Assembly (NCBI RefSeq): GCF_022968795.1
Contig: NZ_JALJRB010000006.1
Coordinates: 1-64,000 of the forward strand
DNA length: 64,000 nucleotides
Direction of reading: 5' to 3'
Source of the DNA: Desulfatitalea alkaliphila
Lineage (GTDB): Bacteria > Desulfobacterota > Desulfobacteria > Desulfobacterales > Desulfosarcinaceae
Made by a program: the position numbers and the translations under genes. The notes under the pieces are model-generated. The model was not told where the DNA came from. It ran no database searches and saw only the letters and a list, made by a program, of their open reading frames with translations. How positions within the stretch are numbered: the first letter of the stretch is position 1; the number at the start of each line of letters is the position of its first letter. Of the stretch, positions 55,199-64,000 are shown one piece after another.

Positions 55199-57337
55199 AT
55201 GATATTTCAGGGGGATCTGAGCAAGTACCATCCGGCGGATGCATTGATGTTCATGTCCCAACTCAGTTTGAACGGCGTGCTATCGGTGGCCGCCGGCCAA
55301 CGGGTGTTGACCCTGGTCTTTGAAAACGGTTTTTTGGTCGACGCCCACTCGACGGCCGGGGACGACAAATTCGTGCGCCTGTTGCGCTGGGAGAAACGAA
55401 TCGACGAGGCAGTGGTCGAACGCATCGGGCGGATCCGGTCCGAGACCGGCATGGCGGTGCGTCAGATTGTGGGCGAGCTTGATGTGGTGCCCCTCTCCGA
55501 TCTGCAAAGCACCCTGGAAACGGTTATCGAGGAGGTGCTGCTGGAGCTGTTCCTGATGGAAACGGGCACTTTCCATTTCACCGACGCGCGGGTGGCGCCG
55601 GACGGCGCCGCGATCCGGCTCGATGCCGGCGCGCTGTCCATCAAGGCGCTTTCCCACGCCGATGAGTGGCGCAATTTCGAAAAAAGTGTCATCTCCCTGG
55701 ACCGGGAGATTCAATGGCGTCCTGCCGATCCCATCTCCGCCCAATGGCCGGCGGCCTGGAAGATGGTGGCCCGCATGGCGGCCCGCCCCCTGCGATTGCA
55801 GCGGCTCCTGGCCCTGGCGCCCATGGGCAGTCACGCGGCCCTGCGCATGGTGGAGCAGCAGTTGGCCGCAGGTTGCTGCCATCTGCTGCCGGTGCCGGAC
55901 AAGGCCGCCGACCCGGTGCCGCCCGCCGCCGACACCGGTCTCGACCCGCTATTCACGACCTACAAGCAGGCGCTCAAGAGTGTCATGCGTGCCCCGGAGG
56001 TGGTGAAGAAGGTGGAGGCGGTCATCGGCTTTTGCAAGAACTATTACCGGGACATTCTCATTTTCACCGCAAGGCAGGGGCAGGTGATTCACTGCAAACG
56101 GATCGTCATCGACGGTCACGGCGGGATGCGGCAACAGTCCCACAAGGGCGACCTGGGTGCCGTGGCCGCCGATCCGGTCTTCGATGCGGTTTGCCGATCA
56201 GGGGTCGGCTTCCTCGGCAAGGTGTTTCCGTCGCCGCTGATCGCGGCCCTGATGGATCCGCCGCCCGGCGGGGAGTGCGCGTTGCTGCCCGTTGTGGTGC
56301 AGCCGCCCTTGATCATGTTCTTCTACGCCTGTACCGAGCGCACCTATGAGGGGCTGTCCCCGCACCACTATCTGGAACTGCTCTCCTGGATGGTCGCGCC
56401 ATCGGCCCAAGGCGCCCCCGGCGGTGCCGGCGGCGCGGCGGCCGGACCGCCAGGGGCATCGTCCGGCCGGCCCGATGTGTCGACCAAGGGCACCGCTCCC
56501 GCCCTGGTGCGCATGCTGGATCGGCTCGAGGAGCTGCCGCCGCTGCCGGCCATGGCCGGCCGCACCCTGGAGTTGCTGGCCGATCCCGATGCAGGCCTGG
56601 ATCAGATCGAGCCTGTCATCGCCTGCGACCAGGCACTGGTGGCCAAATTGATCAAGGTCGGCAATTCCGCCCTTTACGGTGGCGTACAGAAGGTGGGAAC
56701 CCTGCGTCAGGCCCTGGCGCGGCTGGGGGCCAAAACCACCAAGAGCCTGGTGTTGGCCGCTTCGGCCAGGGGCTATTTTCTGCAGGATCGCAAGGGCGTG
56801 CGCGCTTGGGGCCAATCCCAGTGGCGCCACTCCCTGGAGTGCGGACTGGCCGCCCGGCGCGTCGCCGCCGTGGCGGGGGAGGTGGACCCCGAGCAAGGCT
56901 TTGTCGCCGGGTTGATGCACGACATCGGCAAGTTGGCCATTCTGCTCTTGGACGAAGAGCAGTTCAAGGCGATCCAACAGTTGAGAATCGCTGAAAAAAT
57001 CAGCGAACACGAAGCCGAGCAGCGGGTTCTGGGGGTGGATCACCCGCAACTCGGCCACCACCTGCTGGAAAGGTGGCGCATGCCCGAACCGCTTGTGGGG
57101 GCCGTGCGTCGTCACCACTGCTGGGCCGCAGCCGAAACGGCGCCGCGGCTCACCGCCGTCGTGGCCTTGGCCAACCACCTCAGCCACATCCTGGGCGGCC
57201 GCTCCCGGCCGGATGACTTCGATGACCCGGGAGATATCGATGCCCTGCGCCATGCCCTCGGCCTGTCCGAAGCGCACCAGGCCGATCTGCTGGAAAAAGT
57301 GGCCATGGATTTTCAGAACGTCGATCTGTTGGGGTAG
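55199..57337 (+). CDS. DUF4388 and HDOD domain signalling protein
   Basis: The 712-residue protein starts with a DUF4388 module (MIFQGDLSKYHPADALMFMS and LTLVFENGFLVDAHS, to about residue 150). A middle region with a GAF-like stretch follows, then a Gly/Ala linker (about 400-425). The HDOD domain fills the last 290 residues: LPPLPAMAGRTLELLADPD, NSALYGGVQKVGTLRQAL, and GFVAGLMHDIGKLAILLLD. The HD dyad is intact, unlike many HDOD proteins. Such proteins link stress or second-messenger signals to output partners. Next comes a hybrid kinase after 227 bases. Confidence 0.85.
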   Translation: MIFQGDLSKYHPADALMFMSQLSLNGVLSVAAGQRVLTLVFENGFLVDAHSTAGDDKFVRLLRWEKRIDEAVVERIGRIRSETGMAVRQIVGELDVVPLSDLQSTLETVIEEVLLELFLMETGTFHFTDARVAPDGAAIRLDAGALSIKALSHADEWRNFEKSVISLDREIQWRPADPISAQWPAAWKMVARMAARPLRLQRLLALAPMGSHAALRMVEQQLAAGCCHLLPVPDKAADPVPPAADTGLDPLFTTYKQALKSVMRAPEVVKKVEAVIGFCKNYYRDILIFTARQGQVIHCKRIVIDGHGGMRQQSHKGDLGAVAADPVFDAVCRSGVGFLGKVFPSPLIAALMDPPPGGECALLPVVVQPPLIMFFYACTERTYEGLSPHHYLELLSWMVAPSAQGAPGGAGGAAAGPPGASSGRPDVSTKGTAPALVRMLDRLEELPPLPAMAGRTLELLADPDAGLDQIEPVIACDQALVAKLIKVGNSALYGGVQKVGTLRQALARLGAKTTKSLVLAASARGYFLQDRKGVRAWGQSQWRHSLECGLAARRVAAVAGEVDPEQGFVAGLMHDIGKLAILLLDEEQFKAIQQLRIAEKISEHEAEQRVLGVDHPQLGHHLLERWRMPEPLVGAVRRHHCWAAAETAPRLTAVVALANHLSHILGGRSRPDDFDDPGDIDALRHALGLSEAHQADLLEKVAMDFQNVDLLG

Positions 57338-57564
57338 GCGGACGCGGCGGCCGGGCCTGCTTCGTCCCACTGCGATTCGGCTTAATGGCCGAACTTTGCA
57401 ATCGGCTTGTTGTCCGGCGGCCGGGCGTGTTATTACTTTCCGGGTGCGGTTCAGCAGGTAAGAACAGATTCAATGCCGGCGGAGATCGATGTTCGGTCGG
57501 CCAATTCGGCGCAACGGTATCGGGATGGAAGAGCCCTAGGGGGATCGGCAAAGGGAGTTGAACC

Positions 57565-60561
57565 ATGGCGTTGTTTTCTACAGGATCCATCCGGCGGGTG
57601 TTGACCGTTCTGGTTTGCCTGGCGGTGCTGCCCGCTCTGCTCATCATTATTTTTTCCGGCTTCGAGTTGCGCCGTACAGCCATCGAGAATGCCAAGAGGG
57701 AAGTGCTCTTGCTGGTGCGTACCATGGGGGAGGTGCAAAAAGGCATCACCCGTTCCACCCGCCAAATTTTTTCCACGCTGGGCAAGATGCAGGAAGTCCA
57801 TGATATGGACGAGCAGGCCTGCAATGAACTTTTCCGGGCCATCGTGGCGGACAATCCCATCTTCATCTCCATCGCCGCCGTGGATGCCACCGGTGAAATG
57901 TTCGCCGCCAGCTTGCCCTTCGAGCGTGTTAATTTGGCTGATCGGCGCCATGTCAGCGAGGCGTTGACCCACCGCGATTTCGCCGCAGGGGAGTATATTC
58001 GTACCCGGATTGGGACGGAACATCACTCCATGGCCTTTGCATACCCGGTGTTGGACGAAGCGGGTCAAGTGCGCCTGGTGCTGGTCGCCGCCCTGCGTTT
58101 GGAGAATTTCGCCCAATTGTTCGACCTGGCCGATCTGAATCCCGACTCTTTCGTGGCGGTCACTGACCGAAACGGCATCCGGCTCTTTTTTCATCCGGCC
58201 CGGGAGGCCACCAACCCCATAGGCGAACCCATCGCCGGCGTTGCCTGGGAGCAGGTGCAGGGTGCCCCGGCACCGGGGCTCTCCGTTCACACCGGTTCGG
58301 ATGGGATGCGGCGCATATTCGGATACCAGCCCGTGCGCCTTTACGACGATCACCCGCCCTACGCCTATTTATGGGCCGGCGTGCCTGAATCGGACGTATT
58401 GCAGCCGGCCAACCAAATTTTGCTGCGCAACCTGGTGCTGATGGTCCTGGTGGCCGCCTTGGCCCTGGTCATCGCAAACCTGGCGGGCGGCCGAGCCCTG
58501 TTGAAACCCATCCGCCGGCTGGTGGGCGCCACACAGGCCATTGCCGGCGGCGATCTGGATGCCCGCGCCGGTGAGGGCCCGGCGCCCGACGAGTTGCGCA
58601 CCTTGGGCAGGACCTTCGACGAGATGGCCGCGGCCCTGGTGGAAAACCAGGAGCAGTTGAACACCATCGCCGACTACACCTACGATTGGGAGTACTGGAT
58701 CGGACCCGACGGCCGACCACTGTGGGTTTCCCCCTCCTGTGAGCGGATCACCGGTTACACAGCCGCCGAATTCATGGCCGATCCATCGCTGTTCGAGCGC
58801 ATCGTGCATACCGAGGATCAAGCGGCTTTCACTGCGCACCACTCTCAGGAAGAGGACATCGGCTGTTCCGGCCGCATCGATTTCCGGATCGTTCATCGAT
58901 CGGGCCGGGTTGTGTGGATCGATCACCACTGTCTGGGCTTGAAAACCGCGGTGGGCAAAGTTCTCGGTCGCCGGGTGAGCAACCGCGACATCACCGATCG
59001 CAAGCAGATCGAACAGGCCTTGCGGGTGAGTGAAACCCAGTTTCGCTCCCTGGTGGAAGGCGCGCCCGTCGCCATCTTCGTGCAGACCGATTTCAATTTC
59101 GTTTATGTCAACGCGGCCGGGTTGAAGTTGTTCGGCGCGGAAACGCAGGATCTTTTGATCGGCACGCCGGTGCCGGATCGGGTGCACCCCGATTTCCGCG
59201 CGCTTTCACGGGAAAGGATGGTGCATCTCAATGAACGCAAAAGCGCGGTGCCCCGGGTCGAGCAAATCTACCTGCGCCTGGACGGTACCCAAGTGCCGGT
59301 GGAGGTCTCCTCGGTGCCCATCACCTTCCAGGGTCGGGATGGCGGCCTGGCCTTCGTGCAGGACATCAGCCAACGCCGGCAGATGGAAACCCGGCTGCAG
59401 CAGGCCCAGAAAATGGAAGCCATCGGCGCACTGGCCGGCGGTATCGCCCACGACTTCAACAACATCCTGTTCCCCATCATCGGCCTGTCGGAACTGTTGC
59501 TCGAGGACCTGCCCCGCGGCAGCCTGGAGCGGGAGAACGTGGCCGAAATCCACACCGCCGCCCGCCGGGCCGGGGACCTGGTCAACCAAATCCTCTCCTT
59601 CAGCCGCCAGGCCGAGCACAAGCGCATTCCCTTGCGCATGCAGCAGGTGCTCAAGGAGGTGGGCAAGCTGGTGCGGGCCACCATTCCCAGCAACATCGTT
59701 ATCGAACAGTCGATCCAGGCCGACTGCGGCCCGGTGTTGGCCGATCCCACCAACATCCATCAGATCGCCATGAACCTGGTCACCAACGCCTTTCATGCCG
59801 TGGAGGAGAAGGGGGGGACCATCGCCATCGGCCTGCGGCAAACGACACTGGCCCTCGAAGACGTGGCCGGCACCCATTTGACGGCGGGGCCTCATGCCCT
59901 TTTCAGCGTCTGGGACACCGGCTGCGGCATTCCCGCCGATGTCATACCGCGCATCTTCGACCCCTATTTCACCACCAAGGCCCAGGGAAAGGGCACCGGC
60001 CTGGGCCTGGCAGTGGTCTACGGCATCGTCCGGGAGCACGGGGGGGATGTGCGGGTCTACAGCGAAATGAACCGCGGCACCATCTTCAAGGTGTACCTGC
60101 CCATTCTGCCGCGAGAAGCGGAGGCCGATGCGGGGGCGGCGCCCGCGCCTTTGCCCACCGGCACCGAACGCATTCTGCTGGTGGACGACGAGGCGCCCAT
60201 CGTGCGCCTGGAGACGCAGATGCTGGAACGGTTGGGCTACCGTGTTACGGCCCGCACCAGCAGCGTGGAGGCCCTGGCGGCCTTCCAGGCCGACCCGGCG
60301 GGCTTCGATCTGCTGATCAGCGACATGGCCATGCCCAACATGACCGGCGAACAACTGGCGCAACAGGTCGCGGCCATTCGTCCCGACATCCCGGTGATTC
60401 TGTGCACCGGCTTCAGCGAGCAGATGACCGTGCGGACGGCGCAACCGGAACCCCTGCGCGGCTTTCTGATGAAACCGCTGGTGCGCGGCGAGCTGGCCAA
60501 GGAGGTGCGGCGGCTGTTGGACGATGTGCAGGCGGGCGCAGGCCATCCGCGGGTGCCGTGA
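57565..60561 (+). CDS. Membrane hybrid histidine kinase with Cache, HAMP, PAS and receiver domains
   Basis: The 998-residue kinase has TM1 (VLTVLVCLAVLPALLIIIFSG), a periplasmic Cache-type sensor (about 35-290), TM2 (LVLMVLVAALALVIANLAGG), and a HAMP segment. Two PAS domains lie at about 370-490 and 495-615. His629 in GGIAHDFNNIL is the phosphorylation site; the ATPase G-box is GKGTGLGLAVVYGIV. The C-terminal receiver has Asp920 in LLISDMAMPNMTGE and the conserved Lys in FLMKPLV. It resembles the hybrid kinase at 34426, but this one senses outside signals. The next gene is a PAS-GAF-LuxR regulator after 100 bases. Confidence 0.93.
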   Translation: MALFSTGSIRRVLTVLVCLAVLPALLIIIFSGFELRRTAIENAKREVLLLVRTMGEVQKGITRSTRQIFSTLGKMQEVHDMDEQACNELFRAIVADNPIFISIAAVDATGEMFAASLPFERVNLADRRHVSEALTHRDFAAGEYIRTRIGTEHHSMAFAYPVLDEAGQVRLVLVAALRLENFAQLFDLADLNPDSFVAVTDRNGIRLFFHPAREATNPIGEPIAGVAWEQVQGAPAPGLSVHTGSDGMRRIFGYQPVRLYDDHPPYAYLWAGVPESDVLQPANQILLRNLVLMVLVAALALVIANLAGGRALLKPIRRLVGATQAIAGGDLDARAGEGPAPDELRTLGRTFDEMAAALVENQEQLNTIADYTYDWEYWIGPDGRPLWVSPSCERITGYTAAEFMADPSLFERIVHTEDQAAFTAHHSQEEDIGCSGRIDFRIVHRSGRVVWIDHHCLGLKTAVGKVLGRRVSNRDITDRKQIEQALRVSETQFRSLVEGAPVAIFVQTDFNFVYVNAAGLKLFGAETQDLLIGTPVPDRVHPDFRALSRERMVHLNERKSAVPRVEQIYLRLDGTQVPVEVSSVPITFQGRDGGLAFVQDISQRRQMETRLQQAQKMEAIGALAGGIAHDFNNILFPIIGLSELLLEDLPRGSLERENVAEIHTAARRAGDLVNQILSFSRQAEHKRIPLRMQQVLKEVGKLVRATIPSNIVIEQSIQADCGPVLADPTNIHQIAMNLVTNAFHAVEEKGGTIAIGLRQTTLALEDVAGTHLTAGPHALFSVWDTGCGIPADVIPRIFDPYFTTKAQGKGTGLGLAVVYGIVREHGGDVRVYSEMNRGTIFKVYLPILPREAEADAGAAPAPLPTGTERILLVDDEAPIVRLETQMLERLGYRVTARTSSVEALAAFQADPAGFDLLISDMAMPNMTGEQLAQQVAAIRPDIPVILCTGFSEQMTVRTAQPEPLRGFLMKPLVRGELAKEVRRLLDDVQAGAGHPRVP

Positions 60562-60661
60562 TCAACCTGGCCGGCGCGCCGGCGGTCGTTCGGCGCACGG
60601 GTTGTGTGGCGGTCGGGATGGTGGACGTGTGGATCGAAATCGGTATGAAAAGGATTGCAAG

Positions 60662-62380
60662 ATGGCCCCTGCCGTCGATTTCCATACCATTCTGTCGGCT
60701 TTGCCGATGGCGGTGCTGTTGATCGATGCCGCCGAGCGGATTGTGTATGCCAACACCGCTGCGCTGCGGCTGTTTCAAATGGCGCCGGATGGCATTGCGC
60801 CCATCCGCTGCGGCGATCTTTTTGCCTGCCGCAACCGCCATGCCCACCCCGAAGGCTGCGGCCATGGTCCCGAATGCGGAAGCTGCCCCATCATCCAGGC
60901 CCTTCGCACAACCGTTGCCGGCGGCCAGGAAGCGGAAGCGGCCGGAGAAGCCTGGTTGCGCAGCGATCAAGGCCCACCATCGCGCTGGTTGCATTACCGG
61001 TTGGGTGGCCTGGATGTTGATGGGTGCCGTTTCGCACTTCTCACCGTGCAGGATATCACCGCGCAAAAAGAGAACGAGGGGCGTTTCCAGGCCTTGGTCG
61101 ATAGCGGCCCCACCATGGTGTGGACCTCGGGGCGCGACATGCTGTGCGACTTCTTCAATCGGCCCTGGATGGAATTCACCGGCCGCCGGCTGGACCAGGA
61201 ATTGGGTTACGGCTGGTTGGAAAGTGTGCACCCCGATGACCGGCAGCGTTGCATACAGACCTACACAGAGGCTTTCAAGGTGCGTCAACCCTTCGAGATG
61301 ACTTATCGAATGCGGCGCCACGACGGCGTTCACCGGTGGGTCGAGGACATGGGCCGGCCGCGCTTTGACAAGGGCGGCGCTTTTGTGGGCTATATCGGGC
61401 ACTGTCTGGATGTCACCAAGCACATCCGGATCGAAGATAAGTTGGCGCGGCTCAATGCGGATCTGACGCTGCGCGCCAATGTCGCCGAGCGTTTTCTGGC
61501 CGATGCCGAAGGCCATCTCTTCGCGGACATTCTGGAACTGATCTTGACGGCCACCCGGAGCCGGCACGGCTATTTCGGGTATATTGACGCGCGTGGCGAT
61601 TTGGTTTGCCCCTCCCTGACCGGGAATGTGTGGGCGCAATGCCGGATGTCGGACAAAAGCATTCGCTTTCCGAAGGAAACCTGGGGAGGGCTCTGGGGCG
61701 AGGCGATGCGGCAGAGGCGCTCGCTGGTTTGCAATACGGGACTGCAACCGCCTTCGGGGCACCTGCCCCTTGAAAACGCGCTGGTGGCGCCGCTGCTCGT
61801 GGGCGCGGAATTGGTGGGGCAGATTGCCGTCGCCAACAAAGCCGGCGGTTATACGGTGGAGGACCAGCAGCGGCTCGAGGCCCTGGCCGCCTTTACCGCG
61901 CCCATTCTGAAAATCCACTTGGACAAGCGGAAGGCTCAAACGCAACTGAACGCCTCTGTAGAAGACCTGCGGAAGAAAAACATCGCGCTGAATGTGCTCT
62001 TGGAGCACCGTTCGGAGCAGCGACAGAAGACCATGGATGAATTGTTGCAGAATTTCGATCGTCTCGTTACGCCCTATTTCGCCAAAATGGAAAAGACCAT
62101 TCACCGGGAGGAGTTGGCCACTTACCTGGAGATCGTCCAGAAGCACATCCACGAAATTCTTTCTCCCTTCGATGCTTCCATCAATGCCGCCTATCGCGGT
62201 TTGTCGTCGACGGAAATCCAGGTCGCCGATCTGGTGCGGGCCGGCAAAACGAGCAAAGAGATCGCCCATGCCCTTCACATGAGTTCGCGGTCCGTATATT
62301 TTCATCGCAACAACATCCGCCGGAAATTGAACATTGCCCACACCAAGAAAAATCTGAAGTCCTTTCTGCAAGGCCTGTGA
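60662..62380 (+). CDS. PAS-PAS-GAF-LuxR regulatory protein
   Basis: The 572-residue protein has no kinase domain. PAS1 (1-130) carries five cysteines at 50, 56, 66, 72 and 75 (RCGDLFACRNRH, GCGHGPECGSC), likely a metal or redox site. PAS2 (about 140-260) and GAF (about 280-440, FGYIDARGDLVCPS) follow, then a coiled coil and a C-terminal LuxR/GerE helix-turn-helix (LSSTEIQVADLVRAGKTSKE, VYFHRNNIRRKL). It is therefore a ligand-responsive transcription factor. ATG 60662 follows AAAGGA; a longer frame to 60524 lies in the previous gene. Target genes unknown; the neighbouring kinase and CheB-CheR are candidates. Confidence 0.88.
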   Translation: MAPAVDFHTILSALPMAVLLIDAAERIVYANTAALRLFQMAPDGIAPIRCGDLFACRNRHAHPEGCGHGPECGSCPIIQALRTTVAGGQEAEAAGEAWLRSDQGPPSRWLHYRLGGLDVDGCRFALLTVQDITAQKENEGRFQALVDSGPTMVWTSGRDMLCDFFNRPWMEFTGRRLDQELGYGWLESVHPDDRQRCIQTYTEAFKVRQPFEMTYRMRRHDGVHRWVEDMGRPRFDKGGAFVGYIGHCLDVTKHIRIEDKLARLNADLTLRANVAERFLADAEGHLFADILELILTATRSRHGYFGYIDARGDLVCPSLTGNVWAQCRMSDKSIRFPKETWGGLWGEAMRQRRSLVCNTGLQPPSGHLPLENALVAPLLVGAELVGQIAVANKAGGYTVEDQQRLEALAAFTAPILKIHLDKRKAQTQLNASVEDLRKKNIALNVLLEHRSEQRQKTMDELLQNFDRLVTPYFAKMEKTIHREELATYLEIVQKHIHEILSPFDASINAAYRGLSSTEIQVADLVRAGKTSKEIAHALHMSSRSVYFHRNNIRRKLNIAHTKKNLKSFLQGL

Positions 62381-62571
62381 GTCGGCCGGCCGATATATTG
62401 ACAGGTTTTAGCTGACAAAAAACGGGTAAAAAATTGTCAACTATCCTGGTTGATCCTCTGTTATATAGAAATCATGCACTTCGACCACACGGTGGTTGGT
62501 CGATGCCGTCGGCGCGAACGGTTGCCGGCATGGCACGCAGAATCTTCCATGCGAAGCTGACGGAGGTATGA

Positions 62572-64000
62572 ATGCACCGGGACACCGGCAAAGGGGAACG
62601 CCCCCCCTCTTTTTTTGTGGGCATCGGCGCATCGGCCGGTGGGCTGGAAGCGCTGGAGGCCTTTTTCGCCCACATGCCGGCGAACAGCGGCATGGCGTTT
62701 GTCGTGATACAGCATCTGGCGCCGGATTACAAAAGCTTGATGGTCGAACTGCTTTCCAAGCGCACGGCCATGGCGGTCCGCCGCGCCGAGCAAGGCATGC
62801 GGGTTGAACCCGACACGGTTTATCTGATTCCGCCGCGCAAGCATCTGACCATCTTCCACGGAAAACTGATCCTGAAAGAGCATGATCACGGCAAGGGGCT
62901 CAACTTGCCCATCGACATATTTCTTCATTCGCTGGCCCAGGACCAGGCCGAAAAAGCCATTGCCATTATTCTATCGGGCACCGGGAGCGATGGCGTGCGC
63001 GGCATCCGGGCCATTAAGGAAGCCGGTGGCATGATCATGGTGCAAAGCGAGGCCTCGGCCAAGTTCGACGGCATGCCCCGGGCGGCCGTGGCCACCGGCT
63101 TGGCCGATATTGTGCTGCCGCCGGAGGAGATGCCCGCACGCTTGTTGGGTTTCATCAGACAGCCGATAGCCGACCCGGCGCATCGGACGCCGGTCCTGTT
63201 CTCGGACGCGGATGGGCTGGACCGAATTTTTCAGTTACTGCGCGAGCAAACCAAGGTCGATTTCACGCTTTACAAGCCCAGCACCGTCATGCGCCGTATC
63301 GAACGGCGCATGACGGTCACCCAGGCGGAGGATCTGAACGCTTATGTGCGGGTTTTGGAAACCCGTCCGATCGAAGTGGCCACGCTTTACCGGGAACTTT
63401 TGATCAGCGTCACCAGTTTTTTTCGCGACCATTCGGTGTTCGATGCCCTGCGGACCCACTATTTGCCGTCGCTCCTGAGGAGCGTCGGCAACCGGGAGCT
63501 GCGTTTCTGGGTACCCGGTTGCGCCACGGGCGAAGAGGCGTATACTTTGGCGATCCTGGTGCGGGAGAGCATGGCCGGGCTGGGTGATGCGCGGAACATC
63601 AAAATCTTTGCGACCGATCTGGACCGCGATGCCCTGCTCAATGCCGGCAACGGTGTCTACCCCGACAGCATCGGCGCGGATCTGCCCGCCGGCCTGTTGA
63701 CGAAATATTTCGTGCACCGGGAACACACCTTTCAAGTGCAGCGCCAAATACGGGAGATGGTCGTTTTTGCCCAGCACAATCTGGCCAAAGATCCCCCCTT
63801 TACCAACATCGATCTGGTGAGCTGCCGCAACCTGCTGATCTACCTGCAGCCCGCCCTGCAGCAGAAAGTGATGGCGTTCATCAACTTTTCCCTCAATCCG
63901 GGAGGCCTTTTGCTGCTTGGAACGAGCGAGACGCCCGGCGAAGCGATTGAATTGTTCGAAACGCTGGATCACAAATTGAAGATTTACCGGTCCCGCGGCC
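62572..64000 (+). CDS. CheB-CheR methylesterase/methyltransferase fusion (cut by window end)
   Basis: The visible 476 residues include a CheB methylesterase domain without a receiver (Ser21 in GIGASAGG, His48 in VIQHL, and Asp in LSGTGSDGVRGI) and then a CheR methyltransferase (MRRIERRM, WVPGCATGEEAYTLAIL, FATDLDRDAL, VSCRNLLIYL). Proteins with this order usually continue with PAS and kinase domains beyond CheR, so the 3' part is probably outside the window. GGAGG lies 4 bases before ATG 62572. It suggests control by adaptation of receptors or an output to the neighbouring kinases. Confidence 0.9.
   Translation, partial: MHRDTGKGERPPSFFVGIGASAGGLEALEAFFAHMPANSGMAFVVIQHLAPDYKSLMVELLSKRTAMAVRRAEQGMRVEPDTVYLIPPRKHLTIFHGKLILKEHDHGKGLNLPIDIFLHSLAQDQAEKAIAIILSGTGSDGVRGIRAIKEAGGMIMVQSEASAKFDGMPRAAVATGLADIVLPPEEMPARLLGFIRQPIADPAHRTPVLFSDADGLDRIFQLLREQTKVDFTLYKPSTVMRRIERRMTVTQAEDLNAYVRVLETRPIEVATLYRELLISVTSFFRDHSVFDALRTHYLPSLLRSVGNRELRFWVPGCATGEEAYTLAILVRESMAGLGDARNIKIFATDLDRDALLNAGNGVYPDSIGADLPAGLLTKYFVHREHTFQVQRQIREMVVFAQHNLAKDPPFTNIDLVSCRNLLIYLQPALQQKVMAFINFSLNPGGLLLLGTSETPGEAIELFETLDHKLKIYRSRG

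Noticed and set aside
62381-62571. Sigma-70 promoter ahead of the CheB-CheR gene (TTGACA or TTGTCA with TATATA)
   Set aside because: Spacings to the nearest -10-like hexamer are about 22 bases, outside the normal range; left uncalled.

Overview
The window is high-GC bacterial DNA, densely coding on both strands. It has the look of a strictly anaerobic, sulfate-reducer-like Desulfobacterota, probably near the Desulfosarcinaceae. This rests on gene content: a selenocysteine peroxiredoxin, a Desulfovibrio-type bacterioferritin, 4-hydroxybutyryl-CoA dehydratase and 3-hydroxybutyryl-CoA dehydrogenase, acetoacetyl-CoA synthetase, many PAS hybrid kinases, and two families of intergenic repeats. The lineage is an inference; there is no rRNA in the window to test it. 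I saw no tRNA, rRNA, CRISPR array, prophage or insertion sequence.

Layout. 0-4.6 kb: an RND efflux pair (lipoprotein adaptor and permease). 4.6-6.4 kb: a GMP-synthase-type ATP pyrophosphatase without a glutaminase domain, followed 4 bases later by hisF. 6.4-8.4 kb (minus): acetoacetyl-CoA synthetase. 8.7-12.6 kb: molybdenum cofactor genes (moeA, moaA, mobA, and convergent mobB with a universal stress protein). 13.0-17.2 kb: lnt, prfB with a programmed +1 frameshift, an HD protein and thiD. 17.9-19.5 kb: a peroxide-stress group (PerR/Fur regulator, a small zinc-ribbon protein, and a peroxiredoxin whose catalytic residue is encoded by an in-frame TGA followed by a hairpin that fits a bacterial SECIS). 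19.9-23.0 kb: NAD kinase, two envelope proteins and phoU. 23.3-30.5 kb (minus): pstS-pstC-pstA-pstB and a lipoprotein made of two near-identical repeats, with a PhoB-like array of 11-bp-spaced heptamers upstream of pstS. 30.5-34.1 kb (minus): CPA2 antiporter, UspA and a glycerophosphodiesterase.

34.4-42.9 kb: a five-PAS hybrid kinase, an SDR enzyme, and an ABC exporter (ATPase, FtsX-type permease, HlyD adaptor). 42.9-45.7 kb: a lipoprotein carboxylesterase facing a PETase-like polyester hydrolase. 46.6-49.2 kb: a zinc-ribbon membrane protein, a TIM-barrel sugar isomerase and inositol-3-phosphate synthase. 49.4-54.7 kb: bacterioferritin, AroH chorismate mutase, a CGGC-domain/SnoaL fusion overlapping 4-hydroxybutyryl-CoA dehydratase, a VapBC module and 3-hydroxybutyryl-CoA dehydrogenase. 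55.2-64.0 kb: signalling genes (DUF4388-HDOD, Cache hybrid kinase, PAS-GAF-LuxR regulator, and a CheB-CheR fusion cut by the window edge).

The points most worth following are the selenoprotein peroxiredoxin with two possible starts, the PETase-like enzyme beside a carboxylesterase, the twin-repeat lipoprotein at the end of the pst operon, the CGGC-SnoaL partner of the dehydratase, and the glutaminase-less ATP pyrophosphatase beside hisF.
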